Origin: Nocardia seriolae NBRC 15557
Lineage (GTDB): Bacteria; Actinomycetota; Actinomycetes; Mycobacteriales; Mycobacteriaceae
DNA length: 35,088 bases
Reading direction: 5' to 3'
Assembly (NCBI RefSeq): GCF_007990715.1
Contig: NZ_BJWY01000080.1
Span: 1-35,088 of the forward strand
The notes under the pieces were generated by a model, which saw nothing but the letters and a program-made list of their open reading frames with translations, made no database searches and was not told the DNA's origin. Both the position numbers and the translations under genes were made by a program. Each line of letters opens with the position of its first letter. Position 1 is the first letter of the stretch. Shown here piece by piece: positions 8,888 to 16,037 of the stretch.

Positions 8888-10081
8888 TCAGCCGAGGGTT
8901 CGGCCCACCACGGTCATGGCCGAAACGCAGGCTCCGGGGCGGCCGCCGAGATTGTGCGTCACCGCGATTCGCGGGTCGGGCAGCTGCCGCCGCCCCGCCG
9001 CCCCGCGCAATTGCAGCCAGCATTCGTAGAGCATGCGCAGGCCGCTCGCGCCGACCGGGTGGCCGAAGGATTTCAGGCCGCCGTCGATATTGACCGGCAG
9101 GCGGCCGTCCGAGTCGAAATCGCCTGCGACACTGTCCCTCCAGGCATTGCCCGGGTCGCTGAAGCCCAGGTCCTCCATGAGCACCAGTTCGGTGGGGGTG
9201 AAGCAGTCGTGCACCTCGGCGAAGGAGATCTCCCGGCGCGGATCGGTGATTCCGGCCTGGGCGTAGGCATCCCGGGCATTGCGCACCACCTCGGGGAAGG
9301 TGGTGAAGTCGTAGCGCGGGTCCACCGCGCCGAGGCCGGGGCTGCCCGCCAGCGACACCGCTTTCACGTACATGGGGGTGTCGGTGTAGTCGCGGGCGTG
9401 CTCGGCGGGGACGATGACTGCGCAGGCCGCGCCGTCGGAGACGCCCGAGCAGTCGAACACCCCGAGCCGCCCGGCCACCAGCGGGGCCGACTCGATCTTC
9501 TCCCGTGACACCTCGGATCGGAACTGTGCCTTGGGATTCCGCGCACCGTTGCGGTGGTTCTTCCACGCCACCTGCGTCATGGCGGCCCGCATGGCCGCCG
9601 GGTCCACGCCGTAGCGCGCGCAGTAGGCCGGGTCCAGCATGGAGAACGCGGCGGGGGCGGTGACTGCGAGTTCGGCGGCGGTGCCGTCGCCGGGCGGGTC
9701 GCCGCGCAGCAGACCGGAGAACCCCGAGTCCTTGAGCTTCTCGACGCCGGTGGCCACCACCATGTCATATGCGCCGGAGGCGACCGCGTAGCAGGCGTTG
9801 CGGAAGGATTCCGTGCCGCTGGCGCAGTAGTTCTCGACCCGGGTGACCGGTGTGTAGTCCGCGCCGAGCGCCTTGCTCACCAGTAGCCCGCTCTGGGTGC
9901 TGGCCAGGGTGCCCAGCCAGTAGGCGTCCACCGCCGACCGATCCAGTCGCGGATTGCCGCTGAAACTTTCGCCGACCGCGTCGATGAGCAGATCCTCGGC
10001 GGATCGATCCCAGTGCTCACCGAAGCCGGTGCAGCCCATGCCCACCACGGCCACCCGGTCGCGAATGCCCTTGCTCATCAT
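8888..10081 (-). CDS. Thiolase, SCPx / lipid-transfer-protein-like
   Basis: A 397-residue thiolase-fold protein of the SCPx/acetyl-CoA acetyltransferase-like group. Nucleophile candidate Cys86 is in VENYCASGTESF. A His is in KSFGHPVGASG and another in VTHNLGGRPGACV, the layout of SCP2-thiolases. It starts ATGATG, with the first ATG overlapping the upstream TGA (ATGA), so translation is coupled to the DUF35 fusion gene. In actinobacterial sterol catabolism, SCPx-like thiolases or aldolases (Ltp2 type) pair with DUF35 proteins, and the same pairing is seen here. It is the last gene of the 12-kb operon. Whether it is a thiolase or a retro-aldolase cannot be told from sequence. Confidence 0.87.
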   Translation of the reverse strand: MMSKGIRDRVAVVGMGCTGFGEHWDRSAEDLLIDAVGESFSGNPRLDRSAVDAYWLGTLASTQSGLLVSKALGADYTPVTRVENYCASGTESFRNACYAVASGAYDMVVATGVEKLKDSGFSGLLRGDPPGDGTAAELAVTAPAAFSMLDPAYCARYGVDPAAMRAAMTQVAWKNHRNGARNPKAQFRSEVSREKIESAPLVAGRLGVFDCSGVSDGAACAVIVPAEHARDYTDTPMYVKAVSLAGSPGLGAVDPRYDFTTFPEVVRNARDAYAQAGITDPRREISFAEVHDCFTPTELVLMEDLGFSDPGNAWRDSVAGDFDSDGRLPVNIDGGLKSFGHPVGASGLRMLYECWLQLRGAAGRRQLPDPRIAVTHNLGGRPGACVSAMTVVGRTLG

Positions 10082-11598
10082 AGCAATACGGCCTTCCAGA
10101 AGTAGTTGTGCACCCCGCCTGCGGTGTACAGCCGCCGGAACACCGGCCGCACCCGGCTGCCCACCGCCAGCCGGCCCGCGCCGCCATCGGAGATCTCGAG
10201 CAGGTAGCGCCCGCCGCCGTCGAAGTCGACCACGGCCGCGACCACCGGCGGCGCGGGCGAATACGCCAGCCGGTTCACGGTGAAAGTCGCGACGGTGCCG
10301 CTCACATCGGCCCGGGGCGCGGCCGTCATGGCGTCGATCGCACCGCAGTTCTTGCACACGCGCACCGGCGGCAGATGCGTGAAACCACAGTCGGTACAGC
10401 GACTTCCGATGAATCCGAACTTCCATGCGGCGGCCCGTGCCGATGGCGGGGCGGCGGGCCGATCGGGCTCGGGCCGCCGGGGCGGTTCCCGGTCGAGCAC
10501 TCCGCGCCAGGTGAGGTAGGTGGCGTAGGAGACCTCGGTGCCGCCCGCCAGCTGCTCGGCCACCGGCACCGCCTGACGCCGCTCGTCGATGCGCTCGGTG
10601 GTGCGCAGCAACACGGCATCGCACCCGTCGGCGGCCGACAGCACCAAAATGCTCTCATCCGATCCAGCGGTGTCGAGCACACCGGCCAGCGCCAGCCCCA
10701 GATCCGCCGCACCGCTATGACCGATCGGCGATCCGGTCGTGGATTTCCGCCCCGGCCAGCGCTTTCCGGCTGCCTTCACCACACCGGCGTTGGGCGACAC
10801 CACCACCACGTGATCGACATCATCGACCCCTGCACGTGCCAGCACCGAGTCCCGTGCACGCCCGATCAGCGGCACATACTGGTCGAGCCCGAACCGCACC
10901 TCCCACTGATTCCCGGCAACCGCACCGGGTTCCCGCCACCGATCGAGAAACTCCGCACTGACACTGGCCTCGGCCACGATCACGGCGAGCGCCTCGGCAC
11001 CCGGCCCGAACACGAACGCCGCCGCCCCATCTCCCCCGCCCCGCTCATCCGCCGACCCGGGCCACCCCACCCGCACATCCGCGAGCACGGCCATTCCCTC
11101 CCCCGCCGCCGCGGCCCGCCACGCGGCCACCCCACTGCGCGCCGATCCGGCCATATCCGCCGCGAACACATCCTCGGCCAACCCCAATGCCGCATGCACG
11201 GCAGTCGCATTCGACTTGTCCGCATACGCCGGTGTCGTCGTCGCGAAATACAGTGCCCGCACACACGACGCCGTCCCGCGCCCCGCCGGTAGATCATCAC
11301 CGCCACCGAAATCCGGTGCGCCCGCCGACCAGCCGACGGGCGGCGCTCCTGCGACGATTCCGTCTCCCGCCTGCCCCCGACCGGTTTTCGCGCCGGCCGG
11401 GTGGCTGGCGGCGGCACCGCCTCCGCGTCGAAGTGCGGCTGCCGCGGCGGCTACGGCCAGGGTGGTGCTGTCTTCGTCGTAGCTCGCGACCACGCGGAAC
11501 CCCTTGCCCGCCTTGGCACCGAGGGTTGTCCCCAGGTCGGCGAGGTCGAGGCGGTGGGCGGGGAGGTGGGTGGCGTAGGTGAGGATGCCGGTGGTCAT
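10078..11598 (-). CDS. HMG-CoA-synthase-like domain fused to a DUF35 zinc-ribbon/OB-fold domain
   Basis: A 506-residue fusion. Residues 1-~335 are an HMG-CoA synthase/KAS-III-like condensing fold (TYATHLPAHRL, YFATTTPAYADKSNA, VVSPNAG, GSPIGHSGAADLGLAL). Residues ~370-390 form a Pro/Ala linker, and ~391-506 a DUF35 domain with intact zinc ligands Cys401, Cys404, Cys415, Cys418, then an OB fold. At the place of the catalytic Cys the chain reads ADMAGSARSG (148-156), with no Cys, so Claisen chemistry by this domain is unlikely. An Ala/Gly-rich insert (about 59-108) interrupts the N-terminal part. Both ends overlap thiolase genes by 4 bases. Separate HMG-CoA synthase, DUF35 and thiolase proteins form a complex in archaea; a comparable thiolase-bound assembly is inferred. 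Confidence 0.82.
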   Translation of the reverse strand: MTTGILTYATHLPAHRLDLADLGTTLGAKAGKGFRVVASYDEDSTTLAVAAAAAALRRGGGAAASHPAGAKTGRGQAGDGIVAGAPPVGWSAGAPDFGGGDDLPAGRGTASCVRALYFATTTPAYADKSNATAVHAALGLAEDVFAADMAGSARSGVAAWRAAAAGEGMAVLADVRVGWPGSADERGGGDGAAAFVFGPGAEALAVIVAEASVSAEFLDRWREPGAVAGNQWEVRFGLDQYVPLIGRARDSVLARAGVDDVDHVVVVSPNAGVVKAAGKRWPGRKSTTGSPIGHSGAADLGLALAGVLDTAGSDESILVLSAADGCDAVLLRTTERIDERRQAVPVAEQLAGGTEVSYATYLTWRGVLDREPPRRPEPDRPAAPPSARAAAWKFGFIGSRCTDCGFTHLPPVRVCKNCGAIDAMTAAPRADVSGTVATFTVNRLAYSPAPPVVAAVVDFDGGGRYLLEISDGGAGRLAVGSRVRPVFRRLYTAGGVHNYFWKAVLL

Positions 11599-12791
11599 GC
11601 GGCCTCGAAGATGGCTGCCAGGCCCTGGCCGCCGCCTATGCACATGGTTTCGAGGGCGTAGCGGCCGGTGCGGCGGTGAAGTTCGTGGAGCACGGTGGTG
11701 AGGATGCGGACGCCGGTGGCGGCGATGGGGTGGCCCAGGGAGATGCCGGAGCCGTTGGCATTGAGGCGGGTGTGGTCGTCGAAGCCCCAGGCTTTCAGGA
11801 CGGCCAGGACCTGGGTGGCGAAGGCTTCGTTCAGTTCGATCAGGCTCATCTCGTCGAAGGTGAGGCCGGTGCGGGCGAAGAGTTTGGCGACGGCGGGGAC
11901 CGGGCCGATGCCCATGCGGGAGGGTTCGCAGCCGGCGGCCGCCCAGTCGTGCAGGAAACCCAGTGGGGTGAGGCCGAGTTCGACGAGTTTGTCCTCGGCG
12001 ACCACCAGGCAGGCCGCGGCGGCGTCGTTCTGCTGGCTGGAATTGCCCGCGGTGACGGTGCCGCCGGGCTGGATGACGCGCAGTTTCGACAGGGCTTCGG
12101 GGGTGGAGTCGGGGCGGATGCCCTCGTCGCGGGTGAACAGCAGCGGTTCGCCGCGTCGCCGAGGCACCTCGACGGGGATCACTTCGTCGGCGAAACGGCC
12201 GGATTCCCATGCGACAGCGGCTCGCCGGTGGCTGCGGGCCGCGTATTCGTCGGCGGCCTCGCGGGTGATGCCATAGTCGGCGGCCAGGTTCTCGGCGGTT
12301 TCGATCATGCCGGTGATCCGGCCGAACCGCCATTCCGGTTGGGAGCGTTCACGTCCCCGGTCGAGGCGGTCGTAGAAGACGGTATTGCCCGCGCGGGCGC
12401 CCCAGCGCATGTCGCGGGTGTAGTACTCGATATTGCTCATCGATTCCACGCCGCCCGCGATGACCACGTCGGCCGCGCCGGTCTGCACCATCATGGCGGC
12501 GGTGATCACGGCCTGGAGTCCGCCGCCGCAGCGCCGATCGAGCTGGAAGCCGGGCAGTTCCACCGGCAGTCCGGCCTCCAAGGCGGCCCAGCGCCCGATG
12601 CAGGGAGCTTCGGAGTTGGCATAGGACTGTGCCATGGCGACGTCGTCGATCCGGGCTGGATCGATGCCGGTGCGTGCGACAACGGCTTTCAGCACGGTGG
12701 CGGCCAGCTCCGCGGCCGGAACCGGGCGCAGCGCGCCGCCGAAGGCCCCGACCGGTGTGCGCAGCGGACTGACTATCGCGGCGCGTCTCAT
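11595..12791 (-). CDS. Acetyl-CoA C-acyltransferase (thiolase)
   Basis: A 398-residue thiolase cleaving or forming 3-oxoacyl-CoA. Cys88 in QLDRRCGGGLQAV is the acyl-carrying Cys. The His is in NGSGISLGHPIAATG, and the second Cys in ETMCIGGGQGLAAIF, so all catalytic residues are present. Length is normal. It starts ATG with AGAGAGGAA upstream, 19 bases after the CoA-transferase-like gene, and its stop overlaps the next start (ATGA). Together with the SCPx-type thiolase two genes down, it frames the DUF35 fusion, which suggests a shared complex or successive cleavage steps. The family is certain; chain-length or ring specificity is not. Confidence 0.92.
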   Translation of the reverse strand: MRRAAIVSPLRTPVGAFGGALRPVPAAELAATVLKAVVARTGIDPARIDDVAMAQSYANSEAPCIGRWAALEAGLPVELPGFQLDRRCGGGLQAVITAAMMVQTGAADVVIAGGVESMSNIEYYTRDMRWGARAGNTVFYDRLDRGRERSQPEWRFGRITGMIETAENLAADYGITREAADEYAARSHRRAAVAWESGRFADEVIPVEVPRRRGEPLLFTRDEGIRPDSTPEALSKLRVIQPGGTVTAGNSSQQNDAAAACLVVAEDKLVELGLTPLGFLHDWAAAGCEPSRMGIGPVPAVAKLFARTGLTFDEMSLIELNEAFATQVLAVLKAWGFDDHTRLNANGSGISLGHPIAATGVRILTTVLHELHRRTGRYALETMCIGGGQGLAAIFEAA

Positions 12792-12810
12792 AGGAATTCC
12801 TCTCTGACTT

Positions 12811-14058
12811 TCACAGCACGCCCTCTGCGAGGTGCGCCCGATGGTCCGGATGCGCGAGCTCGATCATGCGGCGGCGGCGTTGCGACAGCGGCAGGCCGCG
12901 CAGGTCGGCGATGCCGTATTCGGTGACGAAGATTCCGGCGTCGGCGCGTGCGGTGCTGACCGGGCCCGACAGTTCGGTGACGATGCGGGAGCGGATCCCG
13001 GCGGTGGCGGGCAGCGCGACGATCGGCAGCCCGCCGGTCGAATGTGCTGCCGCGCGCAGGAATTCGGCCGCACCGCCCACCGCGCCGACATAGATTCCGC
13101 TCGCGATCTCCGCGTTCACCTGGCCGGTGAGATCCACTTCGATGGCGGAATTGATTGCGGTGAAGCGGTTCTGTACCGCCAGAACCTCCGAGTCGTGGGT
13201 GTAGGAGGCGGGCCGCAGTTCGATGGCGCGGCTGTCGCGAGCGATTCGGAACAGGCGTTCGGTGCCGATGAGCATGGCGCCCACCGCGATCCCCCGATCC
13301 GTGTGCTTGTCCGTGCCGGTGACCGCGCCGCATACGATCAGGTCCGCGGCGGCATCACTCACCAGACCGGAGTGGATGCCCAGGCGACGCCGGTCCTTCA
13401 GCTGCCGCAACACCAGTTCCGGTAGCGCCCCGATCCCGAATTGCAGGGTGGCCCCGTCCTCGATGAGCCCGGCCACCCGCGCGGCGATCCGCGCCGTCAC
13501 CTCATCCTCCGCCTGGGCGGGTGCCTGCACCGGCGGCAGTGAGGTCTCGACGATGACGTCGATATCCGCGCCGGTGAGATACCGGGATCCCGGTGTGGCG
13601 GGCACCTGATCGTTGACTTCGGCGATGACCACGCGCGCGGAATCGATAGCGGCGCTCAGGTAGTCGTCGGCCAGGCCGAGACTGTAGCGACCGTCGCCGA
13701 GCGGGGCGCACTGCACCAGCACGGCGTCGGCGCGCATCGGACCGCGCGAGAGCAGCCACGGCAGGGTGGAGTAATGCCCCGGATAGATCTCCAGCACACC
13801 GGCTTTCGCCAGGGCCCGATTCGCGCCGGTGCCGCAGTAGGAGGTCAGACGCAGATGATCGGCGTGTTCGGGACCGACGGTGCCCGCGAACTGGATGCCC
13901 AGAAAGCAGTGCAGGGGGCCGAGGTCGGCGCGCTGCGCCACCACCGCCCGCACCAGCGTGACCGGTTCGGCGCTGGCCTGACCCCAGACGACGGTGTCCC
14001 CCGTGCGCAGGTACGCCCGCAGGTCGAGATCGTCGGCCGGGATGTGTTGCGGTGTCAT
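12811..14058 (-). CDS. Acetyl-CoA hydrolase/4-hydroxybutyrate CoA-transferase family protein, catalytic Glu apparently missing
   Basis: A 415-residue member of the acetyl-CoA hydrolase/transferase family. Family motifs are TLQFGIGALPELVL (residues 204-217), GIHSGLVSDAAADL (227-240) and, near the end, VTEYGIADLRGLPLSQRRRRMIELAHPDHR. In 4-hydroxybutyrate CoA-transferases, as far as I recall, the Glu carrying the CoA thioester lies in an H-S-E motif. Here the corresponding residue is Gly231 (H-S-G), so normal CoA transfer may be impossible. The ATG at 14058 overlaps the TGA of the 71-residue gene (ATGA); an in-frame start further upstream would run into that gene. It may move or hydrolyse CoA by another mechanism, or act as a partner protein. 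Confidence 0.8.
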   Translation of the reverse strand: MTPQHIPADDLDLRAYLRTGDTVVWGQASAEPVTLVRAVVAQRADLGPLHCFLGIQFAGTVGPEHADHLRLTSYCGTGANRALAKAGVLEIYPGHYSTLPWLLSRGPMRADAVLVQCAPLGDGRYSLGLADDYLSAAIDSARVVIAEVNDQVPATPGSRYLTGADIDVIVETSLPPVQAPAQAEDEVTARIAARVAGLIEDGATLQFGIGALPELVLRQLKDRRRLGIHSGLVSDAAADLIVCGAVTGTDKHTDRGIAVGAMLIGTERLFRIARDSRAIELRPASYTHDSEVLAVQNRFTAINSAIEVDLTGQVNAEIASGIYVGAVGGAAEFLRAAAHSTGGLPIVALPATAGIRSRIVTELSGPVSTARADAGIFVTEYGIADLRGLPLSQRRRRMIELAHPDHRAHLAEGVL

Positions 14059-14270
14059 CGTTCTCGCCAGCGGTCGGCCGAGGGGTCGAGCAGTCGCTCG
14101 AGCCGCCCGTCGGCGAGCCACACGATGGTTTCGAGTTCGAGCGCGTCCAAAAATCGCACGCGTCCGGTGCGCAGGTCCTCGAGGCGCAGGCGCGGACCGT
14201 TCGCGGTGTCGTCCACACGCACCGAGACCTGGGCGAATTCGCTGTGCACCACCGCTTCCGGGTTGTTCAT
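14055..14270 (-). CDS. Conserved-context small protein of unknown function (71 aa)
   Basis: I do not recognise a family. The 71-residue product begins MNNPEAVVHSEFAQ and is rich in charged residues (RLRLEDLRTGRVRFLDALELETIVW), with alternating hydrophobic positions suggestive of beta strands. It has no Cys, signal peptide or membrane segment. It lies 7 bases after the oxygenase beta-subunit gene, and its stop overlaps the CoA-transferase-like start (ATGA). This tight coupling argues that it is translated and belongs to the pathway. With no Cys it cannot be a ferredoxin. A small accessory or assembly factor of the oxygenase is a guess. Confidence 0.7.
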   Translation of the reverse strand: MNNPEAVVHSEFAQVSVRVDDTANGPRLRLEDLRTGRVRFLDALELETIVWLADGRLERLLDPSADRWRER

Positions 14271-14277
14271 CCGCGCC

Positions 14278-14763
14278 TCAGATCAGGAAGCCGAGGGTGG
14301 GTATGGCCTCGGCGCTGTTGACCAGCAGGACCGTCTTGCGGGCCAGCTTCAGTTCGCCTTGCTCCCAGCGGATCACGTAGGTGACCCGTCCGGCCCAGGT
14401 CTCGATGCCGCGCGGTTTCGATTCGTAGAGAACGAAATTCGCGCCGACGGTGGTCTCGTCGCCGTCCGTGCCGAGGATCTCGACATTGGAGATGGTCCGG
14501 CGCAGGTTCGACGGCGGCGACTGCGCGTACCGTTTCCCGGTGCGCAACTGCTGCAATCGCGTGGAGATGCGGCGGCGATTGTCGTAGATGACCGAGACGT
14601 GCCGGTCCGGGTCGTGTACGCCGCCGTCGACGGGAACCCAGTAGACGGCGTCGTCCGTCCACAGCGCTTCCCACGCGACGTAGTCGTGTTCGTCCGCGTA
14701 GCGGGCCTCGCGGTAGATGAACTGGGCGACGGTGTCCAGGCTCAGGTCGGTCAGGCTGCCCAT
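14278..14763 (-). CDS. Aromatic-ring-hydroxylating dioxygenase, beta (small) subunit
   Basis: A 161-residue protein of the SnoaL/NTF2-like fold used by Rieske oxygenase small subunits: IYREARYADEHDYVAWEALWTDDAVYWVPVD near the N-terminus, YDNRRRISTRLQQLRTG in the middle, and RVTYVIRWEQGELKLARKTVLL near the end. The length is typical (155-180). Its ATG shares one base with the TGA of the alpha-subunit gene (TGATG), as expected for subunits made in equal amounts. The small subunit is structural in the alpha3-beta3 oxygenase. Confidence in family and pairing is high. Confidence 0.92.
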   Translation of the reverse strand: MGSLTDLSLDTVAQFIYREARYADEHDYVAWEALWTDDAVYWVPVDGGVHDPDRHVSVIYDNRRRISTRLQQLRTGKRYAQSPPSNLRRTISNVEILGTDGDETTVGANFVLYESKPRGIETWAGRVTYVIRWEQGELKLARKTVLLVNSAEAIPTLGFLI

Positions 14764-16037
14764 CACGCCTCCATCAGGGTCTTGTAGTGCTGCCAGAAGG
14801 CACGCACGGCGGTTTCGTCGGTGGCCCCGCCGATGCGGAAACCGTTGTCGTCCACCGATTCCCGGTGCACGCCGCGTCGGATGTCGAGCCATTCGGGCAG
14901 CAATTGGGCGACGCCGACCTGGTTGCGCTCGTACATCTCGGTGTCGTCGGCCAGCAGCATGCCCGCCGGTCCGACCGAGCCGATGGACTGCGAGAGCATC
15001 CGCCGGTTGAGTTCGTTCGCGCCGTCGAGCTGGACGGAGGTGGCGAACTGGACGCATTCGGTGGCCGAGATCGGCTGGATGTTGAACACCTGGATCTCGG
15101 CGATGAACAGGTTCGGGAAGATCATGACATGCGGTGCGCCCTCGATGAGGATCTGTTCGGCCGCCTCGCCGTGGACCTCCCGCATTTTCGCCACGTATTC
15201 GGGTACCAGCTCGGCGGTGGTGCCGAACCAGCGCATGGGCTCGGCGAATTTGCGGAATTCCGGGCGCAGGTCGTTCTCGCTGTGCCCGTTGCCGAGGGCG
15301 CGGGTGACGGCGGTGGAGGCGTCGCTGTAGAGCGGGCCGATGGTGGAGCCGGTCACCGTGAAGATGGAGCCGTGCACGAACTGCGGGTGGTAGCCATCGG
15401 TTTCGTTCTCGGCGAGGAGTTTCCAGTTGGCGTGGGTGCGATGCCGCAGCCAGCCGTTATCCAGGCGCACCTTGCCGGTCGGGGAAAGCCGTGCCAGCCG
15501 GTCGATCTCTCCGGCGGCCGCGCCGAGATGCTCGAGCAGCGGCGGCACGTCGGCATTGAAGCTGGCGAAGACGAAGCCGTGGTAGCTGTCCACGCGCGGG
15601 ACCACGCCCAGGCCGAGGTCGAGGGCGCCCTTGCCGCCGTAGCCCTTGTTGAACGGATAGCCCAGCAGCTCACCGGTATTGCGGTAGGTCCAGCCGTGAT
15701 ACGGGCAGCGGAAAGAACTGGAGTTGCCACTGGGCGCGTCACAGACCAGGCTGCCGCGGTGCGCGCACCGGTTGGTGACGAGGTGGATGTCGCCGCCGCG
15801 ATCGCGGGTCAGGATGACGTCCTGCGGCCCGATGTTCTTGCGCACGTAGTCGTTCGGCTGCGGCACCTCGGATTCGTGGCCGACGAAGACCCAGCCGCCG
15901 TACCAGATGCGCTCGAGTTCGTCGGCGAACACGGCCGGGTCGACGTAGAGCGATCCGTGCACCCGCTCGGGCTGGATCAGCCGCGAATAGTCCACGCGCG
16001 GTGCTTGTTTCGAGTGCGGCTCTGCGGTAGCCGTCAT
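14763..16037 (-). CDS. Rieske [2Fe-2S] aromatic-ring-hydroxylating dioxygenase, alpha subunit
   Basis: A 424-residue oxygenase subunit. The Rieske cluster ligands are Cys91, His93, Cys111 and His114 (C-x-H-x17-C-x2-H). The mononuclear iron site shows the D-x2-H-x4-H pattern (Asp214 bridging, His217, His222). By family it would add O2 to an aromatic ring, giving a cis-dihydrodiol, or monohydroxylate a ring. The N-terminal region and spacing resemble benzoate/anthranilate-type large subunits, but the substrate cannot be fixed. The ATG overlaps the acyl-CoA synthetase stop (ATGA). No ferredoxin or reductase gene lies in this window, so electrons must come from elsewhere or from a lost gene. Confidence 0.94.
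   Translation of the reverse strand: MTATAEPHSKQAPRVDYSRLIQPERVHGSLYVDPAVFADELERIWYGGWVFVGHESEVPQPNDYVRKNIGPQDVILTRDRGGDIHLVTNRCAHRGSLVCDAPSGNSSSFRCPYHGWTYRNTGELLGYPFNKGYGGKGALDLGLGVVPRVDSYHGFVFASFNADVPPLLEHLGAAAGEIDRLARLSPTGKVRLDNGWLRHRTHANWKLLAENETDGYHPQFVHGSIFTVTGSTIGPLYSDASTAVTRALGNGHSENDLRPEFRKFAEPMRWFGTTAELVPEYVAKMREVHGEAAEQILIEGAPHVMIFPNLFIAEIQVFNIQPISATECVQFATSVQLDGANELNRRMLSQSIGSVGPAGMLLADDTEMYERNQVGVAQLLPEWLDIRRGVHRESVDDNGFRIGGATDETAVRAFWQHYKTLMEA

Noticed and set aside
12811..14121. Upstream start for the CoA-transferase-like protein (21 extra residues)
   Set aside because: The extension is Arg/Ala-rich, overlaps the 71-residue gene, and the ATG at 14058 gives the ATGA overlap used across this operon.
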